55,332 bases of DNA from Fragilaria radians. Taxonomy: Eukaryota; Bacillariophyta; Fragilariophyceae; Fragilariales; Fragilariaceae. This document shows, one piece after another, positions 30,701 to 44,822 of the stretch. The position numbers and the translations under genes were made by a program. Position 1 is the first letter of the stretch; each line of letters opens with the position of its first letter. The notes under the pieces were generated by a model, which saw only the letters and a list, made by a program, of their open reading frames with translations, ran no database searches and was not told the DNA's origin. The stretch covers positions 14,715 to 70,046 of the forward strand of contig CAAAJI010000258.1 in NCBI GenBank assembly GCA_900642245.1, written 5' to 3'.

Positions 30701-33700
30701 GAGATTGGTTCCATCGTTGAAGCGTTTAATCAGCCAGTCGGAATGTCAAGAAATGAAATCCATGCAAATTCGCTCACTCCGCAATTCAGGGAAGTATCAC
30801 TAGGACTTCATGATGAATTGATGAATGAATTGAACGTCAATACTCTAGAAAAGTATAATTGTATTTCTGAAACTAATAGTGATGTAGACGAAAATGAATT
30901 CTTGGATGTTTTTGAAGATGATGGAGAAACTAGTTGGTATGAAGAAAAAATCAGCGCTGACATTGACCAAGTTTTACATGTGGATGATTTTTCTAGGAAG
31001 AGTTATCCCCAAAAGAGAAGGGCTCGTTCGATCTCCGATGTTTCTTCCATAAGCGATGGTTCCAAAAGGCGCAGTCAAAAGAGAGCAGGTGCACTTTACC
31101 TTAGTGCTGAAAATCTAGCTCGCTTAGAGGAAAGTAGAGGTGAGGAAGATGATCAGAGTGTGCTTGAGAGTGAGGATGAGTCCTTTCACTCAGCTTTATC
31201 CTTTGGGGGTAGGATTGAGCTTAGCAATAGACTTCTTGCAAATATTTTGGAAGCCGAACAGGAAATCATTCTCCTTGAAGAAAAAATTGCTCACCTTTCA
31301 AATTGGGATGCGTTTTCTATGAATACAACTCACCCTAAATTAGCGAAGAGCAAGAGTCAAGAGCGTCGAACATTGAATATTGCGCTTGATAGAGCAAAAG
31401 CTGAGCTTCGCGCACTGAAGGCATCCCTTAGCGATCTTGAGACAACAGCTGAAACACCTACAACAGAGGATCTTCCTAGTGAGGAATTACACGAAACCAA
31501 TATTAGAAAAAGAGTTGGTCAATACGAGGACATAGCAACAATAAGAGCAAAATCAATTTTGCGTTTCCGTCGACAAAGGACCTCCGTGATGGAAAATATA
31601 GACGAAGGTGAAATGGTTGTAATCCCACCTTCAAACTACGAAATCGGCCACTTTGTGTTCACCGTCACTTCTGTTATTCTCCAACTACAAGGCGAAGAAG
31701 TAGGTACGTCCCATGTCGTCGACTTTTCTCAAATTGCGTGCGCAATATCCCATCGAGCGAGGGAAACAAAGCTTTTAACAGCTATTGATTCCGTAAGAGT
31801 GGTCTGTATAGATTCGATAATGGAGAAGGAAATATTCCGAGGAGGCGGGCCATCAAAGATAGGTCTCTTAAGTCGTACGGTTTCTCATGAAATTAATGAA
31901 TTCCTGAATGCTCAAATACAATTCGATCGTCGAGACTTTCTCCCTTCGAAAAGCAAGCTTCTCCTAGGGATCATTGAGTTAGGCTCTGATGCTTCTTTAT
32001 TGCAAGCGATGAATGAAGTTTCATACATTTTTCGCCAAAAAAGCGCCAACGAGAAGACTAATCCTGAACATCGACATAAAGCAAATGCTTTGTTTGAGAT
32101 CATGAAAAAATTGATTGATTTTACAGTTGGGTTTAATGATCGCATCCACCAACATTACATGTGGCAGATACAGTGCTTATCGTTACGAGTGTGCGTGTGG
32201 AATGAGAATAAATCTCTTCTTTATGTTTTGGTTTTAAGTGAATTGGGATTTCGTGCAAATTTAGAACTATCCCATTTTTCAGCCCGATTGCAACTGGATA
32301 CGCTTTTGTCGAACATCCAAATATATGAAGGGCTGGATGACTCCGGCAGTCCACAACATGAGATTTTCAGGCGGAAAAACAGTTGTGGTCAGCTCCTAAA
32401 GAGTCGGCTACGAATTCATTGTACCAAGCGATCCTTCTTAGATGGCTGGGCGTTTGGTCACGGACGAAATGTTAAAGTAGATGACGAAACGGAAAAAACC
32501 TCACAGCTTTTGGCGTTAGACAGTCACTGCGGAATACGAATCCAGTCGATTCAAATCATTCCGTACAAAGAGTTCCTTCTACGGGTGTTCAATTCACCAA
32601 AATCGTCTCCAAAAATGCTGAAGGAGAGTAGTGTTCCATTCGTTTTTCCTAAAGGTATTGTCGTGAGATGGCGCATGGACTTGGCTTTACAAAAAGTGTC
32701 CATAATTCTGCCGGGCGAAAGAGTCGACTTCCGAAGGACGTAATAAAGACCCGAGATGGGAGACTGCAAACCATGTTTTCCATTCGGCTGTGCATAGAAC
32801 ACAGATGCAGTAATCAAAGCAATTTTCCTATTGCACGAATGCTGATGCATGACTTTTCAATACATCGTTTGTCTGACGATTGGCCAATTCTTGATAAGTG
32901 GACTTTCGCATTGGCAGGTGCGATCGACCATCACTTATTCAAATTCGATTCGAAGTCTCTCTTGGAGGTCATGGATGTGCCTGGCGATTCTTACTGGTTT
33001 GAGTCTGCTGTAATGTTAACTGACTACCTAAGTTTGGAAAACGCTTCCAGAATCTTAGGAGAGTCAAATGAAGGCTGCAACCTGAGTATAATATTCACAT
33101 CATCTAATTTGAACATAAATTTATCTTCGGCCATACTTATAGCTGTATTGAAGGAAGTGGCAGAAATCAAAGCAGCTCTGCCAAATCAAAGGCGAAAGGA
33201 TAATATTCATCAGTTGGACTATTCAATGGCTCACTTCTCTTCGAATTTTCACTTTCCTCTCATTGAGGTTAAGCTTTTCAAGGACTCAGTGAATGAATGT
33301 ACGAGTGGAATATTGTTTTCTAAACCTGTCATCTCCATATTAGTCGTTGGTTGGCGTTCTGAAGCATCCATTAGAGGTTCTGATTTAATGGTATCAACAA
33401 CCATATCAAACTTTATTGTTCACGATCTTTCCATCGATCAAAGTGTACGCGCTGTTGGATTGAATCAAGCAAGATCAATATCTGATTCAGATTCGTTTTT
33501 ATTCTTGCAAGTGATCTTGCGCAAATTGAAACCTCTGCCTATTCTTGATGTTAGACTTCGCTGGGGTGAAGTTCAGCTAATTTTGCTCCCTTCGCTTGTT
33601 GAGAATACGTTATCTTTTCTAACAGATATATGGAAAAGATATCTTCCTGATGCACCACAAAGATCAGCCTTAAGGAAAGAAACAAATGTTTTCTTTGCAA

Positions 33701-36700
33701 ATGCCTTGATCAACCTATCATTTGAAACTGCCGAATTCGAGTGCATACTCTCCACACGGAATATAATGGATCACGTTCGCGAAGCGTCTTTAGATGCTAT
33801 TAATGTTGTAACTTTACGTTGGACATCAACATTAGAAGGGTTTATTATCTGTTTACGATCTCCCGAACCCTCAGCAGAGGACATCGCGTTTGCTTTAAAC
33901 CGACATTTGCATTCGAAATCTCATGAGCTGAGAAAGATAATAGAGGCTCTAAGCAGGTTTTCTGAAAATCAACTTCTGACCATGGCGTTCATAACGTCGC
34001 AGGATAAAGATCCCTCAACCGCAACAGATACAGACAGGGTATTGCTCTCTTCTCACTTATCACTTCGAGTATCCGAGTTTCAAGTTTTACGAACCTGTGT
34101 TGAGAGGAAGAAGGCGCATTTTTCACCTATAGGATCTTTGGATAAGTCCGCCATTTTTGCTGTTGTACCTCCCAAAGCAGGTGAGCAAAGGATAACGAAT
34201 CCAATCAATTTTAGTTTGGCATATCGCTTCTATGGAACCAGTGTAAATACTCTTCAATGTGCAGATCCTTTGTCTGAAATGGAAGTAGCACAGGCTTTCG
34301 AAATGAAGGCTGATATGGTTGACGTGCTTGTTTACATTTTATCAAGTACAGGAGGTATGAGCGATGCATACAAAACCACATTGGCGCCCATTTTCCATGC
34401 GTTAAAAGATGCACACCGTCAATATCAGCGTAAAAATACGGGGGATGGCAAACTTGGGAAAATCGTGAAGGATCTTTTAAAGCGTGCAACAACTGTAGGA
34501 TCCGCCAAAGTAAAGGAGTTTCAGGTGACATTGGTACCTGGAGGCGCAACTCAACTAACTGAGTCGCCAATTATTCAGTTTGTTGCGAAAAGTACGAAGA
34601 TAGGATTTGCTTCGATAGATATTCCCGTCCACGCTGAACCACCTACAAATGCACGAACTTCTGCTCTTCTTGCAATATCCGGCGCCCTCCGAGGTGATAA
34701 TAACGAAAGTGAAGTCAAATCATCCGAAAAATCAGTGGAATCCCATCCAACCATCGCTGGATGGATTCAATTCGATGTTTCAGCTCAGTATCACAATAGG
34801 AGATTAGTGGCATGGGAGCCCTTGATCGAGCAATGGACAGCTGGAGCTAAAGTTGGGATAGATTTGGTCAAAGTATTCAGTGTCTCACCTGTACAAAGAT
34901 GCCATACTAATTTTGCTACTCCAAAAAGAGGTCGGTCATCATCTATGGTTAAATTTGTACCTGATGCGGGCGAAAGACTCAGAGATATTGGACGCTTTAT
35001 TACTTCGCCATTTGCAAATAAACAATCTGAGCGAGGGTCTGAAATGGTACAATGTGCCTCTGACATGCCCTTCTTATTGATGGCCAATTTATCAAACCCT
35101 TTCATATTGATGGCTCTTGACCTAGAGCAAAGGCAAGAATGGAACATTCAGCAAGAATCAAGTAGCAAAAGTGTGATGCAGCTTCCTGGGTCGAAACGCT
35201 TGGAATGGATAAGGCAATTTGGTCACCCAAACCGCACTGGGGGAGTGCAAGGAATTCGGCAGAGTGACTCAGCAATTCAATGTTATTTCAAAGATATGCG
35301 GACTCTAAATATAAATTTTACAGGGGCACTCATCGAGAATGTTGCAACTTATTTGACTGGTGCTTCTAGGCTAAATCCAATCATACCCCACTGGATCAGA
35401 AACGAGTCTGGTTTGGTAAGTCTTTATTCTACCTCCATTTTTTTCTTCATATTTTTAATCCTTTTCTAGACAATTCATTTCAGAGAAATACTCGATCCCG
35501 AGCGACAAAGAAAAGGGGAGGAGTCTAAGTCAACGATATTGACGAGCGGCAGGGAAATACCTCTCTCTCTACAACGAGCTGTTTCACAATCATGCGATCC
35601 TCATAGGGCACAGATTACGCTTGAGTTGGGAAGTTTTGATGAAACCGTTGATCGGATCAACCACTCAAGCTACAAGGTTTCAAAAGGGTCGCGTTCAACT
35701 ACATTTTTCTACAAAGCGTCTGGAAAGATCCACGTCGATACAGTCGGCGTGAATGAAGTTTTTTTTCACGAGAATACAGAGCTTATGTCTGTTAAAGCTC
35801 CAGAACGTGGAACAGCTGTCGGAAAAGTCATCGTTAGAATTTCGCTAGAAGGAGGAATCAAATTGGTTACAGTTGAATCACCTATGCTTTTGTCAAACGT
35901 AACTGGACACGATTTGCGATGTGAGATAAGGGACAAAGATGGCATTGCCCAGTTTTGGAGTTCAGTGATTCCGAATGAAAGCGATGATTTGGAAGTCGTG
36001 CCTCAAATTCGGAGAGTTATTCCAGTCCCTGCCGATCTGATTCCACTCCTTGATAAAGCGGACGTGATTTTATCTTTGGATGCTTCCTCCCAACTTCCTA
36101 TGTCACAATTTCAGAGCACGTCGACTTCACACTTTTTCCCAGTTGATCCTCCCAAACCCTTTTCAGAATCTTCGTTGTCAAAAGGGGTTGTTTCAGAGAG
36201 AGAACTTTCTCTAACAATGAGAAGAGGCCCTGACGAAGGCACAAGGGAAGCTTTTAAGCGGATTTTTATTTCGGCATGTGGCCTACGCATTGGTTCCTTT
36301 GACACGACATCGAATTCAAAATATCGTGCAAATGGCCGCCGACGAGACACCTCAATTCTTCCTGAACAACGCATGCTCAAATTGAGAGCTCCCCTTGTAA
36401 TCGCGAATCAACTTCCACTTTCAATGCATGTTCACGTTAGGAGGAAAGTTATGTCAGCGTTTAGCACTTATGTCAGTTCGTCAAATCTAACCTATCTAGC
36501 AAAATCGAATTCATCTGACCTTTTGGGAAAGTTAAAATCGAGTTCGTCCAACGTTGGTGGGAATGATTCATTGGATGTAAGTGAGACTGATGTTGAAGAA
36601 AAGTGGATGGACCTTGGAATCATCAATAGCGGAAAATATGTGCAGTGGACCGGTGCTGAAACTTCGCAAGAGGTGGAGCTCAAGATTAGACTAATTGACT

Positions 36701-39700
36701 CTGGAAGCAAACGATGCGAAAGATTTCCATCGTGGAGTACCGTTTCTAGTATTGCTGCTGATATACCTGGTCAACGAAAAGCAAGCCAAAATGAAATGCT
36801 TTCAAGTGTCTTGATACATGATGAATTCGGAACACCATTAAGACTCTCAGTTCATACTGAAACCAAAGTTAGATTAGATAAAAATGAAGATATCGCCGCA
36901 GAAGATATTAAGGCGTTATCTGCATCCTTGGGACTTGCACGGCGCGTGGTAAGTGTGGCGGTACCTTATTGGGTCGTTGACAGCAGCGGTCTGGATTTAA
37001 CTTTCATGGCCAATGAATACGATTCGTGGAAGCGAGTAGCCGGTCAAAGAGCTTGGTTGGGCAGGCCCACGAATTCGAACCTTGATTTGTCGAGAAGTCT
37101 TGGTCTTGCAGAAGTCACAAGCAGCGATGAAAGAAAGAGCGAAAAGAGTGGGATACATTTTGAGATTTTGATGATTGGTGACAAAAGAGCATCTGCTCTC
37201 AAGATGAGACAAAATGAATTATTCGACTTGCGTCAAGGTCAATCAAAGCGGTTTGCAAAAGAGTCGTCGTGGTGCAAGCCAATTTCATTGATGACAGCAG
37301 AGAATGAGTTCACAGAAGTCACTGTTGTGACAAAGACAGCATCCTTGGCGTTAAGAACTGAAATTGTCAAGGCGCCTTCGAAGTGTGGTGGGAATATTGG
37401 AACTAAGATTATTCATATTTTCAACCGATATAAAATAATCAACGAGCTTGGACGTGATATCGAGTTGATTGCAGGAGGGTCAAAAAGTCCGATCAAAATT
37501 GAAGCCTCAGGTTTCCCTATTCCGTTTCACTTTGATGACTCTAAGTGCATTCGATTTCGGCCTAAGGAATTTGGGTGGCTTTGGTCCGGAAAGATAAGAA
37601 ATGTCAAGAATCGTCGGGAAATGACGATTCGTCTAGTCCATAAATTAAGAGGGCAGATTGTTATTGCGAACATCAAGTTCTTGTCAAGTTCCAAAACGCC
37701 ATCAACAATATTGATTTTTCGGGAAGCAACTCAACCACCCTTCAGATTAGAGAATCATTCACAACATGCATTTAGGTACGACCAAGTGACATCACTCTTC
37801 AAAATTCCCAGGAGCAGTGTTTCCCTATCGAATACGTTGCTACCTTACCAAAACGTAGATTTCGCATGGGATGAACCTGATGTAAGTCATAGATCAATAT
37901 CGATTGAGCTGCTAGAGACTGGTTTCAGAGGAACTACTGAATCAAAGCTAATTGGAGAATTCGCGCTTGAAAAGATTATTCCTGGGACCAAGTGCGATGG
38001 AAATCACCATGTCACAGTGATGATATTTGCGGATGGCCCAACACGAGTCCTACGCTTAGTCGACTCAAGGAATCCTGCAACCTCTCCCATCATTTCACCT
38101 CCCAAATCAGTTCCAGATGGCCTATCAAGCAATGACACTACAAATTCTTTCCCATCAACAATTGAAATAAGACTAACTCACGGAGTTGGAATCAGTGTCA
38201 TTGACTGGAGCCCCAAGGAGCTCCTCTATATTTGTCTTGATGACTTGGTGGTAGAGAGAAACGTGAATACGGCAGAAGAGAGTGTCTCCTTTAAGATTGG
38301 ACATCTTTCTGTCGACAATCAACTTTGGGTCACACCATATCCAGTGCTCTTGAAGGTTGGACGTAAACACGAGCGTCGTCGACGCAATCAAGCCATTGAA
38401 TTAAAGTGGACTCGACTACTAACTAAGCCCGGTGGTTTGATTTTACTGAAAAATGTTGAAGTTTCAGTTGATCCAGTAGTGATTCGCGTAGACGGCGCTC
38501 TAGTCAAGCATTTATTAAATATGCTCTTGCACCCTGTCACGGATAGACGTTGGTCTCCTCCCCTCGTAGATGATTGGCTTGAAAGAGAGATTGAAAGAGT
38601 TTTACGATTTGGCCTAACACCAGAGTTAAGGGGCTCTCGTCCTTCATCGAATGCACCGAGAAAACTCGTACATGGACAGAGAATGGAGGGTCAAAGAGCA
38701 TTTACGGCTTTGGAACCTAAAGCATCGGGAATTTTTTTGGCAGGTACAAGAGATAAAATGAGTACGGCACTACTTCAGCATCAAGAAGAACAAAAGTTTT
38801 ACGTCAATGCATTGAAGATATCTCGCCTAAAGACTGAAATAAGTTGGACAAGGGCACTTCCAACTTCTGTGATTGGTCTCCCTAGTTTCCTAAGACCTCT
38901 GAATTTCGAGTCTTTGCCAATCATATTTACCTCGTTCACACGGCATCACGAATACGGTGCTTCAAGAGAGATAATAGAAGTTGTGAAACATCATTATGTT
39001 AGCGTCTGGCGTGTGTTTGATAATTTATTCGGCCTTATCTCAAAGCCAGATTGGGTTGTTTATACAACAAAGGAAGCATTTGCTTCGTGTTTAGACACAA
39101 CATCACAGTACTGCTCAATTGTGGAAGAGAAACTGCTTGATATCATGCCTAAATACGCGAATGATAGACCGAGTCTACTTGAAGAGGGATCGAAGTTCGA
39201 TACATTAAAGGTGCAAAAGCGATCAATAGTCGAAACATCGTTTGAAAAATTAGCTAGCGGTCTTGGCTCATTGTCACGAAGCTTATCGGCTGTTGCAGCT
39301 TCTATGCGCTATCGTGAGACCGACGGAAATGCTGCATCACGAACTCGGTATCCTCGTCTTTTCGCTCAAGTGGATGGAAAGGAATTGCTTGTGGAGTACG
39401 TTGAGGGTGAAAATGCAGGTAAGGCTCTGTTATCACGTGTCAGGTCTGGTCAACACCTTAGTGAGGGATATGTGTTTCATGCAGAGAATGTCCACCTTCG
39501 GTCACATGAGATTGTCTTGAATGGAAATATGCCGTCCGTACCACTCATTATCATGGTTACTTCCGAACGTCTAATGCTTCTGAATGGAGAGCGTAAGGCT
39601 AATTTTTGCCACGTTGTTTGGGAGACTTTGATCGATGCAATTCTAGATATTGACATCGATGATGCTGATGTTTCCTTTCTACGGCTAGTGAAAGTTTGGC

Positions 39701-39873
39701 ATTTGATACATACTGGATTCTTAAAAGCCAAGTCCGACGTACTAGATTCTGATCTGGGTCTGAACATGTTAGCGTGTCGATCTTTATTCATCCCTCAAGA
39801 GGTCGCTAAGACATTGAGGAAAAAGATTGTATCGCTTCCTAGACAATATGAGGTATTGACAACTCAAGCTTAA
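27763..39873 (+). CDS. VPS13: VPS13-family bridge-like lipid transfer protein, about 4,000 residues
   Basis: A giant chorein-domain protein that shuttles bulk lipids along a hydrophobic groove at membrane contact sites. The N-terminus is the chorein domain (MFERLFGKLLNRLLSKYF, then IPWAKLGVPF and LRDVHIRIEG). Long repeating-beta-groove segments follow, then the adaptor-binding/SHR-BD region (VPYWVVDSSGLDLTFMA; NRYKIINELGRDIELIAGG; RFRPKEFGWLWSG) and a C-terminal PH-like part (VPLIIMVTSERLMLLNGE). One intron is clear: 35416-35469 (54 nt, GTAAGT/TAG), rejoining IRNESGL|TIHFREIL. Two more frame changes occur. Near 29295 the frame moves +1, best explained by one extra base. Near 32740 it moves back, explained by a 65-nt intron (32740-32804) or by one missing base. 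With the intron and the one-base skip, the total is 3,996 residues. The gene starts at the ATG at 27763. Confidence 0.9.
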
Positions 39874-40073
39874 ATGTACACAATTTATTTTGATCTAGCA
39901 CGCAGAGTAGAGAATAAGCTCTCGATCTTTCACACGATATTTCGCTCTGTATTCGACGTTGATCACAACTTATTCTTGCATTACCCGATTTCCAAGCAGC
40001 ACTTGATATGCTTTTGTGTTAACATTATTAGAATTAATCTTTGAAATAAAATGTAAAAGGATGCTTGACATAA

Positions 40074-40784
40074 TTATTGACTAGATGCAGAAACGAAGCT
40101 ACTTATGGCTGAAAATGGGAGTCCTTCTTGGAAAACTCGGGTACGCTTGGTATTATCAAGAGTAGGAATAAAAGTGACTTCGGTCTCTGATACTGACTCT
40201 ACTTGACTATAGGTAGTCATATTTAACTTTTCGACGTGCAATGCTTCTAAGACGATAGGAAGGGGTGCAGCACGATATGTAAAGGCCAATACTTGAATGA
40301 TCCCTCTGCGAATTTGGTCTGGCTGGAATAGGGTTTTAAGCTCAGAATTTGATTCAAGACTCTTATAAATATTCCAAAATTCCTTAAACTGACATGCATC
40401 CAACAATTGAAAGCAGCTGTGGGAATAAATTATTCGGTAACGTTGGGTAAGAAGGGTTAATCCAAGATTATGCTATAATTCTTTAATTAGCACTCACCGG
40501 ATGACGGTCGCCATAGGTTCAGACTCTTGACTCTTTTCAGGTATGAGACAAAGAAGAGCCACGATATCCGTCTGAGGAAATTGAAGCAAAGCAAGCGCCA
40601 ATAGACTTGCTAACATTGAATCATTATTGCAATCAGGGAAGAACTGATAGAGCTTCGCTAGTGTTCGATTCGCTGCATAGTGATACGGGACAGATCCAGT
40701 TGATTGATCCTTCACATGTTTTTCCAGCTTTGGAATACTATCGGCACTAAACGCGCCAGACTCGAGCAACTGATCGATATCCAT
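40074..40784 (-). CDS. EIF3K: translation initiation factor eIF3 subunit K, two exons
   Basis: Exons are 40784-40498 and 40416-40074, with an 81-nt intron (donor GTGAGT, acceptor CAG) in phase 2; the product is 209 residues (human eIF3k is 218). eIF3k is a small non-core subunit of the eIF3 complex that partners eIF3l on the 40S ribosome. Matches run throughout: PKLEKHVKDQ and TLAKLYQFFPD (HAM/PCI-like helical half), LLQFPQTDIVALLCLI, the junction-spanning VIRCFQLLDACQFKEFW (human ILYLGDLLETCHFQAFW), RRGIIQVLAFTYR in the winged-helix half, and the C-terminus ISSFVSASSQ (human VSSIMASSQ). The start is Met at 40784 (MDIDQLLES), which aligns with the family; an upstream in-frame ATG at 40877 would add 31 unaligned residues. 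It converges with VPS13 200 bp away. Confidence 0.93.
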
Positions 40785-43700
40785 CGTAATCCGTAGTGAA
40801 TAATGTATGTCAACCTGCTCAACTTGTGGTCGACAAATCTCTAAGTCTATACAGTACAGTGATACTATTACATCCATACTGGCAATTTTGGATACATAAC
40901 CTTTTACAAAATTGATTTTGCGAAGTGTTGCATCGCAAAAGAGTTAACGCTTAATTTGCTTTGGTTCGTTTTTATCCATAAGTTTGAGCTGAAATGTCTT
41001 TTGCCTTTAGCTTTTCTTCCAACTCCTCCGGTTGAGGAATATCTGGTGGTGCTGAATCATTTTGCTTTTCATCGATTTATATAACTTTGCATTCTATTGT
41101 TGCTTGAAAAATATCCTCCGAAATTCATCATATCAATCTCAACCTCACTAAGAATCATGCAAAGTTTAGACTCTAGAATTAGAGCAGATGACCCAGATAT
41201 GGAAGATCTATTTTTAGCTTTCTATCATAAGGCATCATATTCATGATGTATATAGTGGTGACTCAAATGGGCTCTCCAGGAAAAGACCATTTATTGATTA
41301 CTCTTGTATTGACTTGAATGTTTTCTCTCTCGTTTCTCTGGCAAATTGTATAGTCCTACTCATCTATGATGGTCTTAACAATATTATTGTAATTGCATCC
41401 ACGCCATTTTGTACAATCAATCCAAAACATCTGTAGCCCATAAATAAATGCTTCACCACCACTCCTTAACCTACTCTATAAGTGCCATTTATTCACATTC
41501 AGTACTGTGAACAATCCGTCACAGATTGCATCATATTTTTGCTCTACCACTAGAAATGTTTCTTCTTTATCTCGTCTGATTCCACTTTCCAGGCTCCTTG
41601 GAGTTCGCAAGTGAAGCTGAAGTTGTCTTGATCAAGAGGCAAGTATTCATAAAATTCAAGGCATCACCTCCAATCACAATGTAAAAAAGGACAAAAGAAT
41701 CATGGATTTGTCTTACCGCAGCATTCCATCAAGGTAACAAACCATGAGTTGCTGGAAGAAGCAAAGTCTTTCTTTCCTGTATGGCAAATGAGGAAACTTA
41801 TGCAGTAGTGAGTAAAAGCATCAGACAAGTAATGACCTAGATAATGATTCCTCGCTTTTGCCTTCAACGTATGCTGACAAGCAAAGCAAATATTGGCAAG
41901 ATGGAGAAATTGCAGGGCTTCTTTGCATGTCATTCTCAGTCAAGCATGCAATTTATGAGTGCCTCGTCTTTCTTCCACCGTGATTTTCTGTCAATCTTAA
42001 GACCGGAGGCACTACGATTGAAAATAAACCTTGCGAGATCGATCTTGTTTATCCGAATTGAACCCCAGACAGCAACAACCGAAACACAGCAACCATCGAA
42101 GACCGAAAGAACATATCTATTCGGTGGAAACCCAAGTTCCATTGTCACAAAAAACCCCATCTATACATTCTCAACAAAAGCCCGAAGTTGACAGAATGAG
42201 GCTCCCATCAAGGAATCTCCTTGGTTCTGGAAAGAGGGCACCATATAGGCCAAGGCAGCGGTAGTAGTCTCAATCTATGGACTTTTAGACAAAGCGTTCT
42301 CCTGCAATCACTTGGACAATTTACATCAGGAGCATGCATCACTTAGTATGGGGGGGGGGGGCTGGGGTGATACAATATTGAATCAGAGGTCAAGTTTAGT
42401 CATCAAGAAAGGTTCATCCATGGACTCAAAGAAAACTAACAGTTGTCAAAAATTACCTACACAATAGTCAGAAAAAGGTTCTGGATAATGGTCTAAGAGT
42501 TTATGCAAATTGTAAATTATGATCTAAACAGTTACTTTATCCTAGATCTCTTTTGAACAATTGCAATGTGTTTTATTGACCACGTAGTCTCTTCAACTTA
42601 TGTGTTAGATTCAACACTTAACATTTATACTTTGTGATCTTAGATTCACAACTTAGATTCATCAATCATGAATCCTGATAGATTCCTGTTTGTTACTTTG
42701 GAATCTGTATTTGTTATTCTGACCGTATTGATATGACGGTCCTGAAAAGAAATTAAATGATCTTCTTCATTTATGAGCAATATTAAGCATCACTAAATCT
42801 ATATAAGACTATGACTTAATTGAATTTGTGGAAGGTGTAGAAATAATGGTTACATTTGTGATCGATTCTAGTTTTAGATGAGTAAATATAAGATTATCAT
42901 TTCTAGTATTATTTACGATGTACTAACAATAACTTTGGACGTCTCCAGTATCAGTAAACACACACATCTCTTAGCCTTAGTAATTCATAATCCTATTATT
43001 AGACTGTATTGCTTACAACCTAAAGTGTTAGGTATTATCTTAATGAACTTAACTAAAGGTATGTCAGATGATAGAGATTTTGTCATTTCACTGCCAACAC
43101 ATAAAGGTGGTACATGATGATTTTTGCTTAGCAAAGGCTATTTGTTCACCCAAATGTACAGCAATGGTGTAAAAATTAAGAGGGACCCGTGAATTAAAAA
43201 TGGAGATGCATATACTATGGTTGTAGGCTTGGTCTATTTGACGCAGATTTGTGTTGGCTTTCAGCAACGACTAATTTCCTTCCAAATTTTGAAAGTCGAT
43301 TAAAAAGTTGAGAGTCATGTTCAAATAGAGTGACCGGTCAAGTACTGAGGAAATAGTAAATTAGAGTAGGATTTGAAGGTTAACTTTCCAAAACGATTCT
43401 ACAGGATCTGAGAAACCGAGGATATGGCTCGATTGCACTTTCAGGGCGAAAACAAGTTGAGTTGTTGAATTCCTTGTGGTAAAATCTAAACAAAATTGTA
43501 ATGAAGCTGTTGGTTTGACACATGAATCCAGAAACTTATAATTTTGGTTTTGTATTAGACTCCCAGATATTATTCATACCCCGTGCTCATCCTGTGGCAA
43601 GTAGTTCTAGTAATGTATTCTTTGTACGGAGAATCGATAGGATTTTAAAGTAAATAAAAATTGGGCTCACGTTAAAGCAAGTAATATGCTTTTCAGTTAA

Positions 43701-44822
43701 AAACATATGATAGAATTATATTATCTGACCACAAAACTTCCTCACATCAACGTAGAATTTAATGCAAATCGGGCAATCATCGAGGTTGGATAATCTCAAC
43801 TAATGATTGTGTTTTCCTAAAGTTTCGCCAACTCAGCTTGATGAAGGCTAAATCCTTGAGATTCGTAATTAAAGCAAGAATCCAGAGTGATTTGTTGCAA
43901 ACATTGACATTCTTGCAGACCTCTTACATGGAGAATCAGGATTTCCTATGTATTTGCTTATCAACGCTTGTAGCTGTCTGTACATCCGGTTACATATTGT
44001 GAGCATGTTTATAAATCATATATTTCTTAAGTCAAATGTATTAGATAATTTTCTCATGATTAAGATGGCACATAGTTTCAAGGTAAGTGTAGCTCTTTTA
44101 TGGAAGCTACAAGCATCACATTGATTCGAATTCGGTTACACTCCAACGTGAACTACATCTTGAAAGCAAGAATCAATACCAGAAATCTCTAAATTCAAGC
44201 AAAAAAAATATTGAATGTTTTCATCATGGAACAATAATCTAATTGCAAGCGAATATTTTACATTCCTATTTTTCATTTAAATCCATATAAACGGAAGGTC
44301 CAACTGTTGAATGATAAGGTCTTAAGGTAAAGGTCGCTCACTAGACATCGTTGACAACACTAAAGTACTTTGCCTACCCATTTATTTGTTTTTTTAACGG
44401 ATTAATGCTCACAGCTTTATTGATTCCGATTAAAAGCGTCAATATATTTCACCAGGCATTTTCCATTGAGAGTGTAGAACCTTTTATTTTGTATTGCATC
44501 CAGGATATTGGAAGCAAAGTAATGTTGATGAATGAATATCCGTGGATACCTACTTAATAATGATACGGATGTGATTGTCTCGTGAAACGAAAGTACATAA
44601 AACTAATTTGGAAAAATGGGCTAGTTCCCGTAATACGACCCGTTGAAATCACATTTGAATTTTGCTTTGGCGACTTTCATTGGATTGGAACATTCCAAGC
44701 AAAACTTGAATGCACTTACATAATAGGCTTTACGCCACAAGGTATACTCCGATTGCAATGCTAATGCGACATCCTTATATCATTTTTTGTAAACCAAACT
44801 TTTTTGTGACACTCGGTTGACG
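40785..44822. other. 4-kb gene-poor stretch with possible decayed minus-strand coding sequence
   Basis: No intact gene seen. On the minus strand between about 40,970 and 42,160, short segments read protein-like but in shifting frames with stops (for example NDSAPPDIPQPEELEEKL near 40985-41065, GGEAFIYGLQMFWID near 41420-41465, and an open frame 41700-41933). I do not recognise a family; a decayed element is the likeliest explanation. A run of twelve G lies at 42350-42361. The rest, to 44822, is AT-rich with only short uninformative frames; the last part must include the promoter of the secreted-protein gene. Confidence 0.4.

Noticed and set aside
42878..43117. Plus-strand open frame of 79 codons
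   Set aside because: Hydrophobic and Ile-rich as expected from AT-rich noncoding sequence; no recognisable family.
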